DNA from: Duganella guangzhouensis
GTDB taxonomy: Bacteria; Pseudomonadota; Gammaproteobacteria; Burkholderiales; Burkholderiaceae_D
Length of the DNA stretch: 64,000 nucleotides
Reading direction: 5' to 3'
Assembly (NCBI RefSeq): GCF_009674535.1
Contig: NZ_WKJK01000007.1
Span: 1 to 64,000, forward strand
Part shown: positions 25,980 to 33,435 of the stretch, piece after piece
Position numbering within the stretch: the first letter of the stretch is position 1
Layout: each line of letters opens with the position of its first letter
Program-made: the position numbers and the translations under genes
Notes under the pieces: generated by a model
What the model was told of the DNA's origin: nothing
Database searches by the model: none
What the model saw: only the letters and a program-made list of their open reading frames with translations

Positions 25980-26909
25980 ATGAGCACCACCACCAACGCC
26001 GACCGCATCGAATTGATGCAGACCTTCGTTCGCATCGTCGAAGCGGGCAGCCTGTCCGCCGCCGCCGCGCAACTGGGCACCACACAGCCCACCATCAGCC
26101 GCCGCCTGCAAGCACTGGAACGCATGCTGGGCCTGCGCCTGCTGCAGCGCTCCACCCACGCCATGCAGCTGACCGAGGACGGCGAACGCTGCCTGGCCCA
26201 CGCGCGCGAATTGCTGTCGCACTGGAGCGCGCTGGCCACCGAGGCACAAGGCGCACGCGAAGAGCCGGCCGGCCTGCTGCGCATCGTCGCGCCACACGCC
26301 TTCGGCCAGCAGCAACTGATCGCGCCACTGAACGACTTCCTGCGCCGCTATCCACGCGTATCGGTCGAATGGCTGCTGCACGACCGCGCGCCCGACTTCA
26401 TCGGCGAAAACATCGACTGCGCCATCCACGTGGGCGAAATCAGCGACCCATCGGTGATCGCCATCAAACTGGCCGACGTGCCGCGCATCGCCGTGGCCGC
26501 GCCATCGCTGCTGGCGGTGGCGGGGGCAAGCGCGGAGCCGCCCACGCATCCCGAACAGCTGGCCGCCCTGCCCTGGCTGGCCCTGCGCACCTTCTACCGC
26601 AACCAGATCACGCTGCGACACGCCGATGGCCGCAGCCACCAACTCGCCATCCAGCCGCGCATGAGCACCGACGGCCTGTACGCGGTGCGCAACGCCGCTG
26701 TGGCGGGACTGGGCGTGTGCGTGGCCTCCGCCTGGGCGCTGCGCGACGAACTGGCCAACGGCAGCCTGCTGCACATCGTGCCGGAATGGCAAGCCGCGCC
26801 GCTGCCGCTGTACCTCGCCTATCCGCATGCGCCGCACTATCCGGCGCGCTTGCGCTGCTTTATCGACAACATGCGCGCCGCCATGCCGGCCATCGTTTCA
26901 GACCTCTGA
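25980..26909 (+). CDS. LysR-family transcriptional regulator
   Basis: A 309-residue regulator. The winged helix lies at about residues 6-65 (RIELMQTFVRIVEAGSLSAAAAQLGTTQPTISRRLQALE) and the LysR substrate domain at about 95-300. The ATG at 25980 begins MSTTTNADRIEL, with no clear ribosome-binding site; the upstream ATG at 25944 adds unrelated residues. It is divergent from the hydroxyacid dehydrogenase across about 93 bases, the usual arrangement for a LysR protein and its target. The effector is unknown. Confidence 0.9.
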   Translation: MSTTTNADRIELMQTFVRIVEAGSLSAAAAQLGTTQPTISRRLQALERMLGLRLLQRSTHAMQLTEDGERCLAHARELLSHWSALATEAQGAREEPAGLLRIVAPHAFGQQQLIAPLNDFLRRYPRVSVEWLLHDRAPDFIGENIDCAIHVGEISDPSVIAIKLADVPRIAVAAPSLLAVAGASAEPPTHPEQLAALPWLALRTFYRNQITLRHADGRSHQLAIQPRMSTDGLYAVRNAAVAGLGVCVASAWALRDELANGSLLHIVPEWQAAPLPLYLAYPHAPHYPARLRCFIDNMRAAMPAIVSDL

Positions 26910-26978
26910 AAATCCGCCCCAAAGACTTTCCGCTCGCACTGCCGGACAATCCCGCTTCAGTAAAAACCGGAGAAGTCC

Positions 26979-28166
26979 TTGCATCCCTCACAGCCAACGG
27001 CCGGCAGACTGCTGCCCGCCACCTCGCTCAGCTTCGGCATGACGCTGATCATGGCCATCGCCTGCGGTGTCGCTGTCGCCAACATCTACTACAACCAGCC
27101 GATGCTGGTCATCATGGAAGCGGCCTTTCCCGGCCAGGAATCCATCATCGGCCTGGTGCCGACCGCCACCCAGCTGGGTTACGCACTGGGCCTGCTGTTC
27201 CTGGTGCCGCTGGGTGACCGCATCGAGCGCAAGCGCCTGATCCTGACCCAGTTTGCCGCGCTGTCGGTATCGCTGATCGGCGTCGCCTTGGCGCCGGACG
27301 CGTGGTCGATTGTCGCCGCCTCGATCGTGCTGGGCGTGACCGCCAGCGTCACCCAGCAGATCCTGCCGTTTGCGGCCGAACTGTCAGAACCAAGCCGGCG
27401 CGGCGCCACCATCGGCACCGTGATGAGCGGCCTGCTGTGCGGCATACTGCTGGGCCGCGTGCTGGCCGGCGCCATCGGTGAACGCTACGGCTGGCGCGCC
27501 ATGTTCTGGGTCGGCCTGGCGATGGCGGTGGTGATGTGGACCATTCTGGCGCTGCTGCTGCCACGCAGCCAGCCCAAGGCGCACACCAGCTATGCAACGC
27601 TGATCAAATCCCTGTTCGGCTTCTGGCGCGACTTGCCGGAACTGCGCCGTGCCACCATCACCCAGGCGTGCGTGTTCGCTTCCTTCAGCGCGCTGTGGAC
27701 CACGCTGGCCCTCTACCTCGATGCCGAATACCATCTCAGCGCGCAGGTGGCGGGACTGTTTGGCCTGGTCGGTGCGGCCGGCGTGCTGTTCGCGCCGATC
27801 GCCGGCAAAGTATCGGACCAACGCGGCCCGCACGTCGTCATCAAATTCGCCTGCTTCGTCATGGTGGTATCGTGGCTGGTGCTGGGCATGTGGGGCATGA
27901 TCGCCGGGCTGGTGGTCGGCATCGTGGCGTTGGACTTCGGCGCGCAAAGCGCGCAGGTCTCGAATCAGCACATCATCCAGGCGCTGCGCCCGGAAGCGCG
28001 CAACCGCCTGAACGCGATTCTGATGGGCGGCATGTTCCTCGGCGGCGCCGCCGGTTCGGCCTGCGCCTCGCTGGCGTGGAAGACGCTGGGCTGGAGCGGC
28101 GTGTCGGCGCTGGGTATCGCGCTGGCCGCCATCGCCTTAACCGTTCAGGCCCGGCGGCGCACCTGA
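26979..28166 (+). CDS. MFS transporter (drug/metabolite efflux type)
   Basis: A 395-residue twelve-helix transporter. The segment ACGVAVANIYYNQPML in helix 1 and LGDRIERKRLI in loop 2-3 are typical of the drug:H+ antiporter-like MFS group. The start is a TTG at 26979 with GGAG six bases before it. It follows the LysR gene by 69 bases on the same strand. Its last 30 bases overlap the convergent regulator gene. The substrate is unknown. Confidence 0.85.
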   Translation: MHPSQPTAGRLLPATSLSFGMTLIMAIACGVAVANIYYNQPMLVIMEAAFPGQESIIGLVPTATQLGYALGLLFLVPLGDRIERKRLILTQFAALSVSLIGVALAPDAWSIVAASIVLGVTASVTQQILPFAAELSEPSRRGATIGTVMSGLLCGILLGRVLAGAIGERYGWRAMFWVGLAMAVVMWTILALLLPRSQPKAHTSYATLIKSLFGFWRDLPELRRATITQACVFASFSALWTTLALYLDAEYHLSAQVAGLFGLVGAAGVLFAPIAGKVSDQRGPHVVIKFACFVMVVSWLVLGMWGMIAGLVVGIVALDFGAQSAQVSNQHIIQALRPEARNRLNAILMGGMFLGGAAGSACASLAWKTLGWSGVSALGIALAAIALTVQARRRT

Positions 28167-30515
28167 ATGGGCCAGGCGGTCCAGCAGCGCGGCCGCAGCT
28201 AGCGGGTCGTGCCGCCGGGCCTCCAGCCAGCGTTCAAACATCTCGCCGTAGCTGCGCCAGAAGCCCAGGCCATGCTGGTCCGCCGTGCGTATCAGCGTGG
28301 CGCTAGCTTGCGCGACGGCTTCATCGTCGCCGTTCAGCGCATGCACCAAACACCAGCCCTCCGCCAGCGCGCAGCACAGCGAACAGGCGTGATCGATGGC
28401 GCGTGCCCGCGCCACGGCGGCAATCGCGGCTTCCAAGGCGTCGCCGGTAAAACCTTCAAACCACAGCACGCGCGCAATGTAAGTCTGCGCCGCCGCGTAT
28501 TGGTCCATGCCGAACAGGAAGGTCTGCGCCGAACGGCCGCGCTCATACCAGCGCAGCGACATCTCGATCAAACGCCGCGCCTCGGCACAATCGCCAAGGA
28601 AGTACAGCGACACGCCAGCCAGCCGCTCGCCGGTGATCACCGTGTCCTCATCCCCGATCTGCCGCGCCAGCGCGGTCAATTGCCTGGCCTGCGACAGCGA
28701 TTCCTGGTACCGGTCGCAACGCAAGGCGTACAGCCACAGTCCGTAGTGGGCGCGCAAGCGAGTTTCCAGATCGTCCAGCTGATGCGCCAGATCGAGCGCG
28801 CGGGTCCAGGCTTTGCCGGTTTCCGCCACCGGCCCGCGCGCCCATGCCAATGAGGTGCCGTAGGAAGCCTGCAGCATCATCTCCTGTCTGGCCTGGATGC
28901 TCACGCTGCCGTTGAGGATCAGCGTCAGGCGCCGCTGGCATTCGCCGTGCAGCGACAGCTGATTCCAGAACGGCGCCGCGTGCGTGAGGATGTCGATGCC
29001 GGTCTGTTCGTCGCCATCCGGCGCGAACGCCCAATCCAGCGCGCTGCGGATGTCATCGATGTCGGCCTGGTAGGTGCGGCGCCACACCTGGGTCGGCAAC
29101 TCGGTCCAGTCCCCGGACGCGCGCTGCGCCACCTGCGCGAAGAACGCGGCATGACGCTGCGCCGTCAGCGCCACTTCGCCGCTGTCGGCCAGTTTCTCCA
29201 TGGCGTAAAAGCGTATCGTCTCCAGGAAGCGGTAGCGCGGCGTGGCGCCGCCCAACTCCGACTGCAGCAGCGATTTGGACACCAGGGCGCTGAGCAGATC
29301 GATGGTATGCCATGACTCCTGCTCCGGCGCGCCCACATGATGCGCCGCGTCGGCGGTGAATTCGGCGGCAAACGCGGACAGACGGCGGAACAGCTTGCGC
29401 TCCTCCTCATCCAACAGATTATGGCTCCAGTCCACCGCGGCGCGCAGCGTGCGTTGACGCGGCAGCGCGGTGCGGCGACCCGCCGTCAGCAGCTTGAAGC
29501 GATCCGTCAGTCCGGCCAGTACGCCCTGTATGCCCAGCACCGGCACGCGCGCGGCGGCCAGTTCCAGCGCCAATGGCAAACCATCCAGCTGACGACAGAT
29601 CGCGCTGACCGTGGCGGCTGCGGCATCATCCAGCGCAAATTGATGCAGGCCGGCTGCCACCCGCTCCACGAACAACCGCACCGCCGCATGCGTCAGTGCT
29701 TGCTCTGCGGTGTGCGTGTCGGCCGGCGGCACCGCCAGCGGCGCCAGTCGGTAGACATGCTCGCCGGCGCCATCCAGCGGCTCCTGTGCGGTCACCAGAA
29801 TGCGCAAGCCAGGGCCGTGGTTCAGCAAGGTCTCCACCACTTCCGCCACCGCGTCCGCCAGATGCTCGCCATTGTCGATCACCAGCAGCAGATGTTTGTC
29901 GCGCAGTTGCACGTACGGCAGTTGCAGGCATTGCTCAATCGCCGGTCGCACCAGATCACTCTCCGCGATCTTCGCCATCTCCGCCATGTACACGCCATCG
30001 GCAAATGTGCCGCGCAGATGATGGCCGGCTTCGATCGCCAGCCGCGTCTTGCCAATGCCGCCGGGACCGGCCAGCGTAACGAAGCGCTGCTCCGCGATCA
30101 ACCGCAGCACATCATCCAGCTCGGCGGCGCGGCCTACCAGCGGTGTCAATGGATGCGGAAAGGCCGGCGAAGCGGCCACCGGGGCCGGCGCATTGCGGCT
30201 CACCGACAGGCTGTAACCGCGTCCAAACTCGGTGGCGATCATGTCGCGGTCCGCGCCCAGCGCGCGGCGGATGGCGGACATCTGCGCCTGCAGATTGTTT
30301 TCCTCGACGATGACGCCGCCCCAGACGGTGGCGATTAACTCATCCTTGCCGACCACCTTGCCATTGGCCTCCACCAGCATCCGCAGCACATCGAAGGCAC
30401 GCGGGCCGAGATCGATCTTCTCCCCATCGCGCAACAGCACGCGCAATTCGGGGAAGAGTTGATAGCGTCCAAACGCGACGCTGCGATCATCACGAAGACT
30501 GTCCATAACCGCCAT
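28137..30515 (-). CDS. Winged-helix regulator with NB-ARC-like ATPase and TPR-like tail
   Basis: A 792-residue regulator with three parts. Residues 10-105 are an OmpR/PhoB-type winged helix (LGPRAFDVLRMLVEANGKVVGKDELIATVW; ATEFGRGYSL). Residues 125-400 are a STAND/NB-ARC-like ATPase with Walker A GPGGIGKTR at 150-158, Walker B LLLVIDNGEH near 217 and the LDGLPLALELAAARV segment typical of these switches. Residues 420-792 are helical repeats with a cysteine-containing SLCCALAEG. Such proteins are thought to be ligand-gated transcription switches; the target is unknown. The upstream neighbour is the decayed oxidoreductase. No degradation is visible in this gene itself. Confidence 0.85.
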   Translation of the reverse strand: MAVMDSLRDDRSVAFGRYQLFPELRVLLRDGEKIDLGPRAFDVLRMLVEANGKVVGKDELIATVWGGVIVEENNLQAQMSAIRRALGADRDMIATEFGRGYSLSVSRNAPAPVAASPAFPHPLTPLVGRAAELDDVLRLIAEQRFVTLAGPGGIGKTRLAIEAGHHLRGTFADGVYMAEMAKIAESDLVRPAIEQCLQLPYVQLRDKHLLLVIDNGEHLADAVAEVVETLLNHGPGLRILVTAQEPLDGAGEHVYRLAPLAVPPADTHTAEQALTHAAVRLFVERVAAGLHQFALDDAAAATVSAICRQLDGLPLALELAAARVPVLGIQGVLAGLTDRFKLLTAGRRTALPRQRTLRAAVDWSHNLLDEEERKLFRRLSAFAAEFTADAAHHVGAPEQESWHTIDLLSALVSKSLLQSELGGATPRYRFLETIRFYAMEKLADSGEVALTAQRHAAFFAQVAQRASGDWTELPTQVWRRTYQADIDDIRSALDWAFAPDGDEQTGIDILTHAAPFWNQLSLHGECQRRLTLILNGSVSIQARQEMMLQASYGTSLAWARGPVAETGKAWTRALDLAHQLDDLETRLRAHYGLWLYALRCDRYQESLSQARQLTALARQIGDEDTVITGERLAGVSLYFLGDCAEARRLIEMSLRWYERGRSAQTFLFGMDQYAAAQTYIARVLWFEGFTGDALEAAIAAVARARAIDHACSLCCALAEGWCLVHALNGDDEAVAQASATLIRTADQHGLGFWRSYGEMFERWLEARRHDPLAAAALLDRLAHSGAPPGLNG

Positions 30516-30530
30516 TATCTCAGATCGCGC

Positions 30531-31289
30531 TCAGGCGGCCAGCGGCAAACCGAACACCAGCGACTGGTGCGCCGCCGCACCGGCCATGGCGCCATCCGCC
30601 ACTGCGAACGCCACGCTGCCGGCCATGCGCGCCGCATCACCCGCCGCGTAGACACCGGGGATGCTGGTAGCCTTGGTCATGTCGGTGCGGATGTAACGTC
30701 CCATCGGGCCTTCCTCGAATGCGCAGCCCAAGGCTTCGGCCAGCGGGCTGGCGCTGTGCAGGCGGCTCAGCACAAACAGGCCGTCCAGCGATTGCGTGCG
30801 GCCGTCCTGCAGCGTGACCTCCGCTGTGCCGCTGACGGCACGCACCGGTGTGCGCTCGATCGCCACGCCGCGTGCCGCCAGCTTTGCCAACTGCGCGGCA
30901 TCCGGCTCAAAAGCGCCATTCAGGAAGAAGGTCACCTGACCCCAATCCGGCAGCCGGTCGCCAGCACCCCGATACGGCCCTGATTCAGCTCGTAGCCGTG
31001 ACAGTAAGGACAATGAAACACGCTGCTGCCCCAGCGCTCCGCGAGGCCGGGAATCGACGGCAGCTCATCCACCATGCCCGTGGCCAGCACCAGCCGCTGC
31101 GCACCGTACGCGCTGCCATCCGCCAGCGTGACGCGAAACTCCTCCCCCAGCGCCATCGCCTGCGCGACCGTGCCCTCTTGCCACTGCACGGTCGGATACT
31201 TCATCAGCTGCGCGCGCCAGTTGTGTGGCGGCGGACAGGCCAGCATAGCTGCCGCCGATGATCATCACGTCAAATTCAGCGGTGCTCAT
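30531..31289 (-). pseudogene. FAD-dependent thioredoxin reductase-like oxidoreductase, broken by two deletions
   Basis: Three pieces in different frames make one oxidoreductase. The N-terminal FAD motif DVMIIGGSYAGLSAATQLARA runs to about 31215. The middle piece holds RLVLATGMVDELPSIPGL and the CPYCHGYEL motif near 31010. The C-terminal piece has GVYAAGDAARM and runs to 30531. At about 31209-31222 the first two are joined over a CTGGCGCGCGC stretch with the dinucleotide-binding region lost. At about 30948-30958 ATG (Ala-Thr-Gly) is joined to a downstream PDWGQVTFF segment in another frame. A whole protein would be near 300 residues. The missing lengths are estimates from family knowledge. The product should be inactive. 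Confidence 0.85.
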
Positions 31290-31679
31290 GGTGTACTCCC
31301 TTGTGGTCACGTTTTTAAAGCGGGAGATCAGCAGCGCTTCCGCCTCGTTGACGGCGCGCTCCACCAGGCATTGCGGCTGTTCCTCACGGTTCCCCATCGC
31401 GAACACGGTAGGCGCCCCTACCGCCTCGTAGATGTCGTGCAGCGTCACCTTGCGCAGATCGCAGGTGATGCTCCAACCACCACCAAGGCCCTTGTCGGAA
31501 CCGACGTAGCCGCGCTCACACAAGCCCGCGAGCACGCGCCGCACCAGCACCGGATTGGTGCCGAGGAAGCCGGCCAGCTCTTCGGAAGTAAACGGCCTGT
31601 CGCCATGCGCCATATGCAGCAGCACGTGCAGGATGGAGGAAAGTTTGCTGTCGATAGTACATAACAACAAAACGTGCAC
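31065..31679 (-). pseudogene. Rrf2-family repressor, damaged 3' end read through into the oxidoreductase
   Basis: About residues 8-110 form an Rrf2 winged-helix regulator (SKLSSILHVLLHMAHGDRPFTSEELAG; VLAGLCERGYVGSDKG; GGGWSITCDL). Rrf2 proteins of this branch often sit before an NAD(P)/FAD oxidoreductase gene and sense redox state. Here the C-terminal part seems shortened and the stop is missing. After SRFKNVT the frame runs through TREY straight into the oxidoreductase ATG and ends out of frame at 31065, 204 residues in all. The only in-frame starts are weak (GTG 31679 or TTG), and I see no good ribosome-binding site. DNA binding may survive. I treat it as part of the same decayed locus. 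Confidence 0.65.
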
Positions 31680-31741
31680 GCAACAGCGCTAAACACACGA
31701 CTGCGGTTGTAAGCCGCGTCACGCGGCGGTACATTGCGGAG

Positions 31742-32683
31742 ATGCGATACCCTTCCCTGCTTCTGCTCCTGAGCTTCGCGCTCGCCCAAGCCGCCGCCGC
31801 GCCGATGAACGCCCGCACCCAGTCCGTGTATGACTACCTGCAGGCCACCTGGGGCAAAGCCATCATCGCCGGCCAGGCCGACCTGACCTGGAAAGACAGC
31901 ACCGACATGGCCGAGCGGGTGCACAACGACACCGGCAAGTACCCGGCGTTGATGGGCTACGATTTCATGAACTACTACGACAGCACCGAAGCCGATGGCC
32001 GCCAGCAAACCGAAGAAGCCATCGCCTGGTGGCGCAAGGGTGGCCTGGTGAGCTTCCACTGGCACTGGCGCATGGGGAACGGCAAGTTCTACACCAAGGA
32101 GACACCCTACACCGCGCCCACCAACGACGACTACACGCAAATCGACCTCGCCATCGACCGCATCGCCGTCGAGCTGAAACAGCTGCAGGATGCCGGCGTG
32201 CCGGTGCTATGGCGCCCGCTGCACGAAGCGGCCGGCGGCTGGTTCTGGTGGGGACGTGACCGCGACGCGTATCTGAAGCTATGGCGCCATATGCACCAGC
32301 GCCTGAGCGAGACGCACGGCCTGCATAATCTGATCTGGGTATGGAATGGCCAGGACCCGGCCTGGTATCCGGGCGACGACGTGGTCGACATCAGCGGCTA
32401 CGACGTCTACGACGGCAAATACAGCGCGGCTTACCATCAGTTGCAAAGCCACGCCCGGCCCATCGCGCTCACCGAAACCGGCCACATTCCCGACATCGGC
32501 CAGAGCGTGGCAAACGGCGAGTGGTGGCTGTGGTTCATGGTGTGGAACGACGGTGCCAGCGCTGAGGGCATCACCAATCCAGACAACTTCTGGACTGGTG
32601 AGCACCACAACACCAACACGCACAAACGCGAAGTCTACAACGACCCGCGCGTGATCACGCTGGATAAGCTGCCGAAGTTTTAG
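31742..32683 (+). CDS. Secreted beta-mannanase, glycoside hydrolase family 26
   Basis: A 313-residue enzyme with a signal peptide at about 1-20 (SFALAQAAAA). A single GH26 barrel is visible: IIAGQADLTW, PALMGYDFMNYY, the acid/base Glu162 in WRPLHEAAGGWFWWG and the nucleophile Glu245 in IALTETGHIP. Members cut beta-1,4-mannan; the motifs point to an active enzyme. No binding module or sorting signal is present. It stands alone, with no other mannan genes nearby. Its stop overlaps that of the convergent PEP-CTERM gene by four bases. Confidence 0.93.
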   Translation: MRYPSLLLLLSFALAQAAAAPMNARTQSVYDYLQATWGKAIIAGQADLTWKDSTDMAERVHNDTGKYPALMGYDFMNYYDSTEADGRQQTEEAIAWWRKGGLVSFHWHWRMGNGKFYTKETPYTAPTNDDYTQIDLAIDRIAVELKQLQDAGVPVLWRPLHEAAGGWFWWGRDRDAYLKLWRHMHQRLSETHGLHNLIWVWNGQDPAWYPGDDVVDISGYDVYDGKYSAAYHQLQSHARPIALTETGHIPDIGQSVANGEWWLWFMVWNDGASAEGITNPDNFWTGEHHNTNTHKREVYNDPRVITLDKLPKF

Positions 32684-33288
32684 CGACGACGACGGCGCGC
32701 CACCACGCCCATCAGAGCCAGGCCGCCCAGCAGCATGGCGTAGGTCTCAGGCTCCGGCACAGCCGCCAGAATGTAGGCGTGGTTGTCGGTTTCCATCGGC
32801 GTCACATCCGAGCTTAAGACAATCGCGGTGAAGGTGGTACCACTGCTCGCCCACAAGTTCACGTAGAAGCTGTCCTGATAGGTGCCGCCCTCCAACTCCC
32901 ACAGCTGCTGGCCGTTCCAGGTGGTGACGCTGCCATCGGAACCATACACCGTCACGGTATTTTCGACATCGGACGAGCCGAGGTAGAAACCGAAATAGGT
33001 CGCACCGGCGCCGTTAAAGGTGATGGTGGTCGGCGTATCCACGGTACGCAGATATTTGGTGGTGTCATACAGCGGCGCCACGTACACGCCAGGGACAGTA
33101 CCCTGGACCAGCTCCGTCGACGAATAGTAAATATCGTATGGAATCGGACTGTCGAAAGTGACCGTGTTGGGCTGCGGGATCGGCGTGAATTGGCCGGACG
33201 TGATCGAGATAGTGTCAACGGCGGCGTGGGCGCTGATGCACAATGCAGCGAGGGCGGCGGCTGCCAGGCAGTTTTTATAGAAACGCAT
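32680..33288 (-). CDS. PEP-CTERM sorting domain protein
   Basis: A 202-residue exported protein. The signal peptide is at about 1-22 (AALAALCISAHA). The middle is a beta-rich domain with no catalytic motif I recognise (NTVTFDSPIPYDIYYSS; ATYFGFYLGSSDVENTVTVYG). The C-terminus has a textbook sorting signal: VPEPETYAM, a hydrophobic helix, then RRRRR. The exosortase/archaeosortase-like system would cut it and anchor or release it at the surface, often linked to exopolysaccharide. No exosortase gene is in the window. Function of the domain is unknown. Confidence 0.88.
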   Translation of the reverse strand: MRFYKNCLAAAALAALCISAHAAVDTISITSGQFTPIPQPNTVTFDSPIPYDIYYSSTELVQGTVPGVYVAPLYDTTKYLRTVDTPTTITFNGAGATYFGFYLGSSDVENTVTVYGSDGSVTTWNGQQLWELEGGTYQDSFYVNLWASSGTTFTAIVLSSDVTPMETDNHAYILAAVPEPETYAMLLGGLALMGVVARRRRR

Positions 33289-33381
33289 TACAACTCCTTT
33301 TTGGTTGGTTACGTGATGAGAGTGAAACGATAAGCAGTTTCATTATCAAAATATCACCAACGAAAACAGAGTGTAAATGCG

Positions 33382-33419
33382 AAAACGCGGTGTGTAACAC
33401 AAACGTGCTACACGCCGCG
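33382..33419 (-). terminator. Hairpin terminator after the M16 peptidase gene
   Basis: Read on the bottom strand, CGCGGCGTGTA pairs with TACACACCGCG with one G-T pair, followed by TTTT. It begins 17 bases after the M16 stop. Its core (TGTAGCAC-GTTT-GTG-TACA) nearly repeats the hairpin at 53275-53300. Confidence 0.65.
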
Positions 33420-33435
33420 CCCTTGAAAACAACGC

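Noticed and set aside
30932-30946. CTGACCCC resembling the tip of the long palindromes
   Set aside because: It is the conserved coding sequence of the oxidoreductase remnant (WGQVTFF) and has no mirror partner nearby.
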